From Bacillota bacterium (GTDB lineage Bacteria; Bacillota; Clostridia; Oscillospirales; Acutalibacteraceae), in assembly GCA_023416955.1 (NCBI GenBank), contig JAEZGM010000005.1, forward strand, positions 108,908 through 172,907: a stretch of DNA of 64,000 nt, in the 5' to 3' direction. Numbering within the stretch: the first letter of the stretch is position 1; each line of letters opens with the position of its first letter. Shown in pieces: positions 1-7,851 of the stretch. The position numbers and the translations under genes were made by a program. The notes beneath the pieces are model-generated. The model worked only from the letters and a program-made list of their open reading frames with translations, ran no database searches and was not told the DNA's origin.

Positions 1-218
1 GATGATATAGTTTGATTATACCATATTTCCACCGTATTGCAAGTTTCCCTCCATGTTTGTCCTGTAATTTCATAAAAAAGCGTACGGGAATCCCCAAAAC
101 CGATATAGCGGGAATTTGCGTCTACTTCCATCATGCCAATAAAGAGCAGCAGCACGCACAGCGTGCTGCAAAACGAGGCAAAAAACACTCTTTTTTCTCT
201 TCGGGTTTTTATGATCAT
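1..218 (-). CDS. Partial hypothetical membrane-anchored protein downstream of spoIIP
   Basis: A minus-strand frame stays open from an ATG at 218 (or a GTG at 233) to the left window edge, so the C-terminus is missing. It encodes a basic N-terminus, one hydrophobic segment (VLLLFIGMM) and then an extracytoplasmic part containing YIGFGDSRTLFYEITGQ. It follows gpr and spoIIP in the same direction, the position held by yqxA in Bacillus, which also has one membrane segment; homology to YqxA is inference only. Neither start has a convincing ribosome-binding site, and repeat A1 lies directly upstream and may have displaced the original 5' end. Confidence 0.5.
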   Translation of the reverse strand, partial: MIIKTRREKRVFFASFCSTLCVLLLFIGMMEVDANSRYIGFGDSRTLFYEITGQTWRETCNTVEIWYNQTIS

Positions 219-270
219 TTCAGCCGTTTTCACTTCCCGCCGGGTAATTTTACATTTTTTTATTTTCTAT

Positions 271-343
271 ATATAGTCAGTTAACTTTAGAAAACATCCA
301 AGAAAATGGAGATTGGTCCTGTTTTCAAATGAACTGACTATAT
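271..343. repeat. Family A MITE-like repeat, short form (A1)
   Basis: A 73-bp element bounded by the inverted ends ATATAGTCAG and CTGACTATAT. The left arm continues TTAACTTTAGAAAACATCC and the right arm ends TTTTCAAATGAACTGAC. It lacks the internal palindrome of the longer copies. It sits between spoIIP and the partial gene to its left. Non-coding. Confidence 0.85.
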
Positions 344-375
344 TATGCCCCTCCGAATTGCTTTTCAAACCGCGT

Positions 376-1482
376 TCAGGTCAGTTTGCTGAGCGCGGCG
401 GCAAGCGATTTTCCAAACAGTTCTCCCGAGTATTTTGCTTCCTCCAGTGTGTTCACTTCTGTTCCGAACTCCACTAACAGAGAGCCCTTCGTCAGATTCT
501 GGTTGTACTTGCGCGCACAGAAATTCAGCGGACGCGCGAGCCCGGGGTACATATCCGCCATGGATTTCTGCAGCCGCACCGCAAGGCGCAGGTTGTACTC
601 CCAGTTCGGGTAACCCAGCGTGCCATCGTCGTCACAACCCGAAATAATCATAACCTGTGCCGCTTTTTTTCCGTTGATCGTGGCTGTCGGCTTCAGGCGC
701 GTACCGTCGGACGTGCCCATAGCGTCACGGTGAATGTCAAGCGTAACCTGAATCCCCGGGTATTTTTTCAGGTCGTTCTGCATAGTCACCTTCGAGCGGT
801 CATAAGAGCCGTTATAACTCGGGTAATCATGTAAAGTCGTGTCGTGCAGCACGTTGATCCCCGCCGCTCTCAGCTGCGCCGCGATCTCTTCCCCGACCGC
901 CACAACGCTCTTGCTTGAATCCCGGCTGCGCGTGTCCCCCAAAAACGCTTCCGTGGTATGCGTATGATAGATCAGCACCTGGGGACCGGCGTTCTTACTG
1001 ATTTTGACTGCCGGCGCTTTGCTCAATTCAGAGGCGATATCAATGGTGTGGTTTTTATTCGAATTTTTGACCCAAACATTCTGGTATGAAACTCCGGCAT
1101 TTGCAATACTGAGCTCCTGTATTCCCGAAGTGACCGGGGCTGAGGAAGCAGTGCTGCCGGAGGACGAGGCTGCGTTTTCCGACGCGGATGAGGAGGAAGC
1201 AGCCGACGCAGACGAGTCGGGGGATTTTCCCGGCCGCGAAGAGCCGGAATCCGGTGCAGCGGAAGGCACGGCCACGGAAGAATTTCCGCCGTCCTCTTCG
1301 TCCTCTTCCAAAAAATCGGACTGAAACGCCTGCGGGGCACCGCCGGGCATAATAAATCCTACCGCGGCAAGCGCAGTATTCTGCGCCGCAACCGCGGGCA
1401 GCCGGTCCACCACACAGACCACGGCAATTAAAACGAGTATGGCGGAACCGAATCCCGCCGCTTTTTGCGTCCAGCCTTTCAT
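376..1482 (-). CDS. spoIIP: Stage II sporulation protein P (SpoIIP)
   Basis: SpoIIP is the peptidoglycan amidase/endopeptidase that, with SpoIID and SpoIIM, thins septal wall and drives engulfment of the forespore. The protein has an N-terminal membrane segment (about residues 10-30), a long Ser/Ala-rich linker, and the SpoIIP domain over the second half, with LIYHTHTTEAF near its start, DIHRDAMG in the middle and LVEFGTEVNTLEEAK near the end. The ATG at 1482 is preferred because a G-rich ribosome-binding site (GGGGGCGG) lies just upstream; an in-frame ATG at 1509 has none. It follows gpr, as in Bacillus, but a triple repeat array now separates the two. Confidence 0.93.
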   Translation of the reverse strand: MKGWTQKAAGFGSAILVLIAVVCVVDRLPAVAAQNTALAAVGFIMPGGAPQAFQSDFLEEDEEDGGNSSVAVPSAAPDSGSSRPGKSPDSSASAASSSSASENAASSSGSTASSAPVTSGIQELSIANAGVSYQNVWVKNSNKNHTIDIASELSKAPAVKISKNAGPQVLIYHTHTTEAFLGDTRSRDSSKSVVAVGEEIAAQLRAAGINVLHDTTLHDYPSYNGSYDRSKVTMQNDLKKYPGIQVTLDIHRDAMGTSDGTRLKPTATINGKKAAQVMIISGCDDDGTLGYPNWEYNLRLAVRLQKSMADMYPGLARPLNFCARKYNQNLTKGSLLVEFGTEVNTLEEAKYSGELFGKSLAAALSKLT

Positions 1483-1596
1483 AGTCCGCCCCCATGATTC
1501 ATCAGTCATTCAGTTTGTGATGCGGACCGTATCCGCCGCACAGCCGTATCACAAACTGCCCTTTCACAAATTTATGCGGGCGCGTCTCTTTTCATG

Positions 1597-1868
1597 ATAT
1601 AGTCAGTTAACTTTAGAAGACATCCAAGAAAATGGAGATTGCTTCTGTTTTCAAATGAACTGACATAGTCAGTTCGCTTTAGAAAACATCCAAGAAACAA
1701 GCGCGGAATCTTTGATTTATGGATTTACGCTTGGAGCTTGGTTCTGTTTTCAAATGAACTGACATAGTCAGTTCGCTTTAGAAAACATCCAAGAAACAAG
1801 CGCGGAATCTTTGATTTATGGATTTTACGCTTGGAGCTTGGTTCTGTTTTCAAACGAACTGACTATAT
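1597..1868. repeat. Family A repeats, tandem triple array (A2)
   Basis: Three family A units stand head to tail. The first (about 1597-1664) is the short form; the second (about 1665-1764) and third (about 1765-1868) are long forms with the internal palindrome (AAGCGCGGAATC paired with GATTTTACGCTT). Neighbouring units share the junction CTGACATAGTCAG. The last bases of the array supply the stop codon of gpr. Confidence 0.88.
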
Positions 1869-2686
1869 TATGTCAACTCCTCAAATTCCTCCAGCGACAT
1901 ACTCGGGTTCAGCGCCAGATTCACGCTCATACCCAGCAGCCGTGTTCCCCTGCCTATGATCAGGTCTATTTCGCGCGGCGTCACCATCATCGGTGCTCCG
2001 CGCGGCTCCACCTTTTCCAGCGCATTGCGGTTTTCCTCCCCAAGCAGGTCGTAGGCAAGCGTTGCCGCGTCTACCATTGTCGGGATTCCCATCCCGATAA
2101 CCGGCACGCCCAGCGTGCTTTTGTCAATTCGAGGGCGTGCGTTGCCGACCCCCGCGCCTGGGGAAATTCCGCCCGAGCTGAGCTGCACGGTACAGCCGAG
2201 CCGCGCAGGGCTGCGCGCGGCGAGCGCGTCAATTGCGATGACAACGGACGGCTTCAGGTTCTGTACCAATGCCTTTAAAATTTCCATTGCCTCAATGCCG
2301 GTATTGCCCAGCACCCCGGGTGCGACAACCGCCACCGGGCGCAGTCCCTCCAACCCGGTCAGCCTCGCGACTTCACCCGTAATGTGACGGGTCGCCATGA
2401 CGTTTTCAGCGGTTCGCGGTCCGATTGCGTCGGGCGTAATATCGCGATTGCCAAGGCCTGCCACAAGCGCCATGCCACTTTCCGGCAAAAGTGCGCTTAG
2501 TTCCTCTACAACCAGCTTTAAAACGCCGTGGTCCGCGTCAAGATGGTCGGAAATCGCAGGTACTTCAACGGTAATATAAGCCTTTCCGTCTTCATCAATG
2601 TGCGTGACCACACACCCGTCTTCTTCCGTGCGCCGCTGCTGCTGTGGCTCGGTATTTTCCAGTGCCAGATCCGTTCTGAAAATCAA
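1868..2686 (-). CDS. gpr: GPR germination protease
   Basis: GPR is the aspartic-type endopeptidase that degrades small acid-soluble spore proteins during germination. The family signature FRTDLALE sits at the N-terminus, followed by AGLGNRDITPDAIGP, APGVLGNTGIEA and VIAIDALAARSP, the conserved core of family A25. I place the start at a TTG at 2686: it has a GGAG box 8 nt upstream and gives MIFRTDLALE (272 aa). The longer frame from 2770 adds 28 residues unlike the family and would run across the rpsT promoter. The TAA stop at 1868-1870 lies in the terminal repeat of array A2. spoIIP follows. Confidence 0.92.
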   Translation of the reverse strand: MIFRTDLALENTEPQQQRRTEEDGCVVTHIDEDGKAYITVEVPAISDHLDADHGVLKLVVEELSALLPESGMALVAGLGNRDITPDAIGPRTAENVMATRHITGEVARLTGLEGLRPVAVVAPGVLGNTGIEAMEILKALVQNLKPSVVIAIDALAARSPARLGCTVQLSSGGISPGAGVGNARPRIDKSTLGVPVIGMGIPTMVDAATLAYDLLGEENRNALEKVEPRGAPMMVTPREIDLIIGRGTRLLGMSVNLALNPSMSLEEFEELT

Positions 2687-2719
2687 GAAATCATCTCCAA
2701 TATTTTTTATTGATTTTAC

Positions 2720-2748
2720 TTGCAATTTAACCGCTGAAATGATATTAT
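2720..2748 (+). promoter_or_regulatory. Sigma-A promoter of rpsT
   Basis: TTGCAA at 2720-2725, a 17-nt spacer, and TATTAT at 2743-2748, followed 36 nt later by the rpsT start. The divergent gpr begins just to the left. Confidence 0.6.
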
Positions 2749-2784
2749 TATCAATATATGACGATGCCAAAAGGAGGTGTAACG

Positions 2785-3048
2785 ATGCCGAACATCAAAT
2801 CAGCGAAAAAGCGCGTAAAGGTTATTGCCACGAAGTCCCTGCACAACAAGACGATCAATTCCGAATTGAAAACAGATATAAAGAAGGCAAACCTTGCCAT
2901 TGAAAGTGGAGCAGCCGATAAGGCTGAAGCCGTGAAAGTTGCCGTAAAAGCAATTGATCAGGCCACTGCAAAGGGAATTCTCCACAAGAATACTGCTGCG
3001 AGAAAGAAATCCGCTCTCGCCCGCAAACTGAACGCAGTGAACGCATAA
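2785..3048 (+). CDS. rpsT: 30S ribosomal protein S20
   Basis: S20 binds 16S rRNA early in assembly of the small subunit. The 87-residue, Lys/Ala-rich, all-helical sequence starts PNIKSAKKR and ends ALARKLNAVNA, and the length is normal for the family. A strong ribosome-binding site (AAAGGAGGTG) lies 7 nt before the ATG at 2785. It has its own promoter upstream and a terminator at 3075-3104, so it is monocistronic. It is divergent from gpr; adjacency of rpsT and gpr is common in Firmicutes. Confidence 0.97.
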   Translation: MPNIKSAKKRVKVIATKSLHNKTINSELKTDIKKANLAIESGAADKAEAVKVAVKAIDQATAKGILHKNTAARKKSALARKLNAVNA

Positions 3049-3074
3049 CCTTTTACGCGTACGCGGTGAAAAGC

Positions 3075-3104
3075 AAAAGCAGAGCCATGTGCCCTGCTTT
3101 TTTT
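3075..3104 (+). terminator. Terminator of rpsT
   Basis: Stem AAAAGCAG/CTGCTTTT with a short loop, followed by a run of T. Confidence 0.8.
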
Positions 3105-3210
3105 ATATTTGCCGAAAACAATTCGGGCAAAGGCGGACAGAGAAATAATTGACTTTTTTAAAATAATTGGTTATCATATAATAAATTTATAATTATAAAC
3201 GGGGGTGCTC

Positions 3211-3366
3211 GTGTTGAAAAAAAACAATGCATTCAGCATCGTGTTAACCGTGATTTCCGCAGCAGCTGCCTTGGCTGCCGCCGTAATTGCCGTTACGCTG
3301 TACTTTGAGAAAAAGCGCAAGGACGAAGAAGAGCTTGAGCACTATTTGGATTACTCCATTCAGTAA
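3211..3366 (+). CDS. Small single-pass membrane protein, 51 aa
   Basis: A 51-codon frame starts with GTG at 3211 (or TTG at 3214) after a GGGGGTG box and ends with TAA at 3364. It encodes a short Lys/Asn head, one hydrophobic helix (IVLTVISAAAALAAAVIAV, about residues 9-27) and a charged tail (EKKRKDEEELEHY). An AT-rich stretch with possible -10 elements lies upstream (3150-3195). No family is recognised. Base composition and codon use match neighbouring genes, so it is probably real. It lies between rpsT and the convergent spoVAE. Confidence 0.55.
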   Translation: MLKKNNAFSIVLTVISAAAALAAAVIAVTLYFEKKRKDEEELEHYLDYSIQ

Positions 3367-3445
3367 CAACTGGGACTTCAGGCGCATAATGGTGCGGGCA
3401 GGTGTATTACCTGCCCGTTTTGTTCTATTATGTCCTTTTGCAAAT

Positions 3446-3802
3446 CTAGCTTTTGTCCCGGGATTTTGCAACAAGGGAAGCAAAATAGCCGAAGAACACT
3501 GCTGCGGCAATACCCGCCGCGCTGGCGGTTACACCGCCGGAAAACGCCCCCAGCAGCCCACGTTCCCGTACTGCCTCCATGGTTCCTTTTGCCATGGCAT
3601 ACCCGAACCCGGTCAGCGGAACCGTCGCGCCGGCGCCAGCGAAGTTGACCAGCGGTTCATACACCCCGATCGCCGTGAGCACCACTCCAAGCGTAACGAA
3701 TAGCACCAGAATGCGCGCGGGGGTCATCTTCGTGAAGTCGATCAGTACCTGGCCGACCGCACAGATTGCGCCTCCGATTAAAAAAGCCCATAGATAGTCC
3801 AC
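3446..3802 (-). CDS. spoVAE: Stage V sporulation protein AE (SpoVAEb)
   Basis: Part of the SpoVA inner-membrane system that moves dipicolinic acid into the forespore and out at germination. The 118-residue hydrophobic protein carries the family core TPARILVLFVTLGVV, LVNFAGAGATVPLTGFGYA and GLLGAFSGGVTASAAGIAAA, and the length fits the family. The start is a GTG at 3802, supported by GGAGGTGATAAC directly upstream. It normally follows spoVAC and spoVAD; here it is alone, with a divergent HAD gene upstream, so the rest of the operon must lie elsewhere or outside the window. Confidence 0.93.
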   Translation of the reverse strand: MDYLWAFLIGGAICAVGQVLIDFTKMTPARILVLFVTLGVVLTAIGVYEPLVNFAGAGATVPLTGFGYAMAKGTMEAVRERGLLGAFSGGVTASAAGIAAAVFFGYFASLVAKSRDKS

Positions 3803-3864
3803 GTTATCACCTCCGTTTTAGTTTCGCCCTTCACCGCGGACTTATACATTTCAAGGAGTTTCTT

Positions 3865-4656
3865 ATGAATAAAAAAACCATATTTTTCGATGTGGACGGG
3901 ACCTTGCTTTCCAGTCGGAACGGCAAACGGTTCTGTATTCCGGAAAGTACACTGGAAGCTCTGCGCCTGCTGTCGAAAAATGGGCATCGCATAGCGGTCT
4001 GCTCCGGGAGACCGGAGGCTTTTATTCACCGTTTCTTTCCCGGACTGTTCACGAGCTATGTCGCGCTGAACGGCTCCCATGTGGTATATGAAGGGCATAC
4101 TGTACTGCTGCGTGAACTCCCGCCCGAAAAGGTTGCCGCGCTGACAGCGCATTTTGATTCGTTCGGCTGCCGCTATTCCTTTGTCGGAAAAGACCACGCG
4201 TGGGGCAGAAACATTTCTCCGCACTACCCTGAAAAGCTGAACGAGCTCTATGGAATTCCCGACTATATGGTCATGGAATGGTCGCCGGAGGACGTACACG
4301 CCAGCATGCTGGATTTTTTACTGCGCGATGAAAGCGATTACCGGCGCATTCTTCCCGCGCTGGACGATACCATGATTCTGAACTACTACCCCGGCAGCCC
4401 CGCCAGCGACCTGTGCTTCAAGGAGCAGGATAAGGGCTCGGGAATTCGTTCGTTCCTGCAATACGCCGGAATTGATAAAAGCGATACCATCGGCTTCGGC
4501 GACGGCCACAACGATCTTCCCATGATGCGGGAGGTAGGCTTCGGTGTTGCCATGGGGAACGCGGTGGAAGAGATGAAGCAGGCTGCGGATTACGTAACGG
4601 CTCCGGTTTTTGAAAACGGCATCTTTTCCGCATTGAAATATTTAAAGCTGATATAA
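3865..4656 (+). CDS. Cof-type HAD-IIB family hydrolase
   Basis: A cytosolic HAD-superfamily phosphatase of the Cof/YidA group, which typically removes phosphate from sugar phosphates or flavin/PLP-type metabolites; the substrate cannot be read from the sequence. Motif I is DVDGTLL with the nucleophile Asp near residue 8, motif II is AVCSGRP, and motif IV is GFGDGHNDLPMM near the C-terminus; the cap lies between. The ATG at 3865 has an AAGGAG site 6 nt upstream and gives 263 aa, normal for the family; an in-frame start further upstream would add a non-homologous head. A terminator follows. Confidence 0.9.
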   Translation: MNKKTIFFDVDGTLLSSRNGKRFCIPESTLEALRLLSKNGHRIAVCSGRPEAFIHRFFPGLFTSYVALNGSHVVYEGHTVLLRELPPEKVAALTAHFDSFGCRYSFVGKDHAWGRNISPHYPEKLNELYGIPDYMVMEWSPEDVHASMLDFLLRDESDYRRILPALDDTMILNYYPGSPASDLCFKEQDKGSGIRSFLQYAGIDKSDTIGFGDGHNDLPMMREVGFGVAMGNAVEEMKQAADYVTAPVFENGIFSALKYLKLI

Positions 4657-4658
4657 CA

Positions 4659-4695
4659 AAAAATCCATGTGCCTTATGACGGCGCATGGATTTTT
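4659..4695 (+). terminator. Terminator of the HAD gene
   Basis: A 15-bp stem AAAAATCCATGTGCC/GGCGCATGGATTTTT (one G-U pair) around a 7-nt loop, with the T run inside the right arm. Confidence 0.85.
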
Positions 4696-4744
4696 CATAA
4701 TAATTCGGGTATCAAAGAGGCCAATGATTGCTTGTATGCTCACA

Positions 4745-5002
4745 TCAGAATACATCAGATACGGCTTCGCCATGGATACATACCCGTCCTGAATCCGGGC
4801 ATTTTGCATCAAAAGATCTTACTCTCTCCTCGCCGCAGTCCAAAGCTCCCCCATTTAGAAGCGTATAGACGGAGGGATATATGATATTCCACAGCTCATG
4901 GCACAGAGGGGGACATATGTCTTCCACAATAAAGCTATCGCCTGTATGATGATATCCGCATCTGCATTCTGCACATGTGACGGTCAATTTAACCTTCTCC
5001 AT
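4745..5002 (-). CDS. TIGR04076-like small Cys-containing protein
   Basis: An 85-residue protein starting MEKVKLTVTCAECRCGY. The middle, CPPLCHELWNIIYPSVYTLL, and the end, KCPDSGRVCIHGEA, resemble the uncharacterised TIGR04076 family (pattern: FCpwAW-di-ypyv then CPDGlrPV). Eight cysteines suggest metal binding or redox chemistry, but no function is known. The start has a GGGAG box 7 nt upstream. It lies between the HAD gene and the dioxygenase gene and shares the direction of the latter. Family assignment is from memory of the pattern. Confidence 0.6.
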   Translation of the reverse strand: MEKVKLTVTCAECRCGYHHTGDSFIVEDICPPLCHELWNIIYPSVYTLLNGGALDCGEERVRSFDAKCPDSGRVCIHGEAVSDVF

Positions 5003-5084
5003 ATTGAATCTCCCGTATGATTTATTTTCTTGGCTCTTTCCATTCAGGCCACCGCTTTGAAGTCTTTTTACTTCTATGTAACAT

Positions 5085-5843
5085 TCACTTTGAAAAAAGA
5101 TAAGAAGTCATGGACAGGCTGCCCAGCACGCAGTCGGCATTAAACACCTCGGCTTCGTCCGTTTCCTCCGCCGCGCCCAGAATATAGAGCAGCGGGTAGA
5201 AATGATCCGGATACGGCACGGAAAGACGCGCGCTTTCGCCCGCGCTGTCGTAATGAACCGCCTTGTCAAAGTCTTTGCCTTCAATCGCGGTGCGGATCGC
5301 TGCGTCAAACTGCTGTGCCCAATCGTACGCTCCGCCGCTATAATCAACCAGCCGCAGATTATGCACCACGTTTCCGCTTCCGATGACCAGAACGCCCTCA
5401 TCGCGCAAAGGGCGCAGCAGCTTTCCGGTTTCAAATACCTGCTGAGGCGTAAGGCTGCCGTCCACACTCATCTGGCATACGGGAATATCCGCTTCGGGGT
5501 ACATCCAGCGCAGCACGCTCCACGCGCCATGATCAATCCCCCAGCTGTTGTCAGCGGAGGAGTCCGGCACAAGCCGCCGCACTTTTTCCGCAAGCGCCGC
5601 CGTACCGGGCGCGGGGTACTCCACATCGTACAGTTCCTTGGGAAAGCCGTAAAAATCATAGATGGTCTTGGGGTGCTCATCAGTTTGCAGCCGTGTTCCT
5701 TCCACGTACCAATGTGCGGAAATCATCAGAATTGCCTCGGGCTTCGGTATTTTCTCCGCAATGCTTCGCCACCCCCGGCTGTATGGATTGTCCTCGACCG
5801 CGTTCATAGGGCTTCCGTGCCCGACAAAAGCAACCGGCATCAT
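5085..5843 (-). CDS. Class III extradiol dioxygenase, DODA/YgiD type
   Basis: Resembles 4,5-DOPA extradiol dioxygenase (YgiD/DODA) of the LigB superfamily, non-heme iron enzymes that open catechol rings with O2. Iron-ligand-type residues appear in FVGHGSPMNA, ISAHWYVEG and DHGAWSVLRWMYP; DFYGFPKELYDVEYPAPG and VIGSGNVVHNLR are typical of the family. 252 aa is the usual length. Start at 5843 (ATGATG) after AAAGGAGG. An oxygen-using enzyme is unexpected in an apparent anaerobe; the natural substrate and O2 dependence here are unknown. Confidence 0.88.
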   Translation of the reverse strand: MMPVAFVGHGSPMNAVEDNPYSRGWRSIAEKIPKPEAILMISAHWYVEGTRLQTDEHPKTIYDFYGFPKELYDVEYPAPGTAALAEKVRRLVPDSSADNSWGIDHGAWSVLRWMYPEADIPVCQMSVDGSLTPQQVFETGKLLRPLRDEGVLVIGSGNVVHNLRLVDYSGGAYDWAQQFDAAIRTAIEGKDFDKAVHYDSAGESARLSVPYPDHFYPLLYILGAAEETDEAEVFNADCVLGSLSMTSYLFSK

Positions 5844-5980
5844 ATAAAAGGCCTCCTTTGAAAATCATTTTTATTATTTTCCTGCATTATAGCACAGCAG
5901 GCGCGTCCTCACAAGGTAAAATGACTTGGGCACAAAGCGGGGGCGGCGGAAAATTCCGCCGCCCATCGTCATACCCTTTA

Positions 5981-7849
5981 TTATTTCACGACCGGCATAT
6001 CGCCCGGCTCGTGGGAACCACCGTTAAAATAAATATCATACCAGACAAGGAATACAAAAACAGTCCAGACTTTGCGGCTGTTGTCGCATTTCCCGTTGTA
6101 ATGGTCGTTCAGAACACCCATCAGTGCATCTGTATTAAAAAATTCCTTTGCCGCGGCTCCGGTAAACGCTTCCTTTACCACGTTATAGTACTTCTCGTCG
6201 CGAAGCCACACACGAATCGGCACCGGGAATCCCAGTTTCTTTTTCTGTGCGGTTTCGGCGGGCAGATGCTTCACCGCCGCTTTCCGCATGGCAAATTTCG
6301 TGTTTTCTTTGTTTACGCGCAGCTTGCGGGGAATTTGGGAAGCCACGCCGAAAACTTCCTTGTCAAGGAACGGCACGCGCAGTTCGAGCGAGTTCGCCAT
6401 GCTCATACGGTCGGCCTTCAACAGGATGTCGCCCACCAGCCAGACATTGAGATCAAGATACTGCATCTTTGTGACGTCGTCCTTGTCCTTGACGCGCTCA
6501 TAATATTTCTTGGTCAGCTCCTGCGGGCGTGTTACCGGAATATCGCTCTTCAGCAGAGCGCGCTTTTCTTCCATCGTGAACATGCTGCAGTTGCCGATGA
6601 AGCTTTCCTCAATCGGCTGCGCGCCGCGAATCAGAAAATTCTTTCCCTTGAACGCAAACGGCAGCTTCTTCGCCAGCGCGGCAAGCGCTTTGCGCAGACC
6701 GAGCGGCAGCTTCTTATACGCTTCAAAGTCGTCCGGCTCATGGTAAATGTTGTACCCGCCGAACAGCTCGTCCGCACCTTCGCCGGAAAGGACGACTTTT
6801 ACATATTCACTCGCCATTTTGGATACAAAATAGAGCGCAATGCAGGAAGCGTCTGCCAAAGGCTGATCCATATGGTACTGCACCTTGCGGATATTGCCCC
6901 AGTACTCGTCGTCGGAAATCACCTTGCAGTGATGCTCCACGCCGACTTTTTCTGAAAGGCTCTTGGCCCAGCTGATTTCGTTGTACTTTTCCCCGTGGTC
7001 GAATCCGACGGTAAACGTTTTCTGCCCTTTGAAGTAAGTGGAAACATAACTGGAGTCCACGCCGCTGGAAAGAAAGCAACCGACCTCCACGTCGCTGATT
7101 TTGTGGGCATTGACGGAATCTTCAAAGATTTTTTCGATTTCGGTGACCGCCTGCTCCTCCGTCATGCTGTCATCCGCGTGGAACTGCGGTTCCCAGTAGC
7201 GGTGCGTTTCCACCTTCCCGTCGCGGTACCAGAGGTAATGCGCGGGCATCAGGCAGAACACATTTTCAAAAAATGTTTCAGGGGGCACGGCGTACTCAAA
7301 AGAAATGTAATTGTTGAGCGCGTTGCGGTTCAGCTTCTTTTCAAATCCAGGGAATTCAAGAATGCTCTTGATTTCCGACCCGTAAACAAAGCTGTTGCCG
7401 ACCTGCGTGTAATGCATAGGCTTAATTCCGAAATAGTCGCGGGCAATGAACAGGCTCTGATCCTTTGTATTCCAGATTGCAAACGCGAACATACCTCGCA
7501 GTTTGTTCAGCAGCTCCTCGTGCCATTCCTCGAACCCGTGTACCAGCACTTCGGAGTCAGTCTGTGTGTAAAAGCGGTGTCCTTTTTCGATCAGCGTTTT
7601 GCGAAGCTCCTGATAGTTGTAGATTTCACCGTTAAACATTAAAACGAGCGTTTTATCCTCGTTATAAATCGGCTGGTCGCCTGTGGAAGCAATATCAATA
7701 ATGCTCAGTCTGCGAAAGCCCATCGAAATTTTACCGTCCGAATAGATGCCGCTGGAATCCGGCCCCCTGTGCGTAATCACATCCGTCATATTTTTGATTG
7801 CGTCATCGCGGTCGATTACTTCACCTGTAAATCCACAAAGTCCACACAT
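5981..7849 (-). CDS. asnB: Asparagine synthase (glutamine-hydrolysing)
   Basis: Converts aspartate, glutamine and ATP to asparagine. Cys2 of the mature start (MCGLCGFTGE) is the glutaminase nucleophile; the N-terminal Ntn amidotransferase domain runs to about residue 210 and contains RRLSIID and NGEIYNY. The C-terminal synthetase domain has the pyrophosphate-binding loop SSGVDSSY, LSGEGADELFGGYN and RVPFLD. 622 aa is normal. It begins 2 nt after the stop of the CpXC gene on the same strand, so the two are probably co-transcribed and translationally coupled. Confidence 0.95.
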   Translation of the reverse strand: MCGLCGFTGEVIDRDDAIKNMTDVITHRGPDSSGIYSDGKISMGFRRLSIIDIASTGDQPIYNEDKTLVLMFNGEIYNYQELRKTLIEKGHRFYTQTDSEVLVHGFEEWHEELLNKLRGMFAFAIWNTKDQSLFIARDYFGIKPMHYTQVGNSFVYGSEIKSILEFPGFEKKLNRNALNNYISFEYAVPPETFFENVFCLMPAHYLWYRDGKVETHRYWEPQFHADDSMTEEQAVTEIEKIFEDSVNAHKISDVEVGCFLSSGVDSSYVSTYFKGQKTFTVGFDHGEKYNEISWAKSLSEKVGVEHHCKVISDDEYWGNIRKVQYHMDQPLADASCIALYFVSKMASEYVKVVLSGEGADELFGGYNIYHEPDDFEAYKKLPLGLRKALAALAKKLPFAFKGKNFLIRGAQPIEESFIGNCSMFTMEEKRALLKSDIPVTRPQELTKKYYERVKDKDDVTKMQYLDLNVWLVGDILLKADRMSMANSLELRVPFLDKEVFGVASQIPRKLRVNKENTKFAMRKAAVKHLPAETAQKKKLGFPVPIRVWLRDEKYYNVVKEAFTGAAAKEFFNTDALMGVLNDHYNGKCDNSRKVWTVFVFLVWYDIYFNGGSHEPGDMPVVK

Positions 7850-7851
7850 TT

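Noticed and set aside
12..284. Plus-strand 90-codon frame at the left edge
   Set aside because: The opposite strand holds a more protein-like frame with a membrane helix, and the plus frame runs into repeat A1.
1597..1868. CRISPR-like array
   Set aside because: Only three units, each a foldback with inverted ends; no spacer/repeat alternation and no cas genes.
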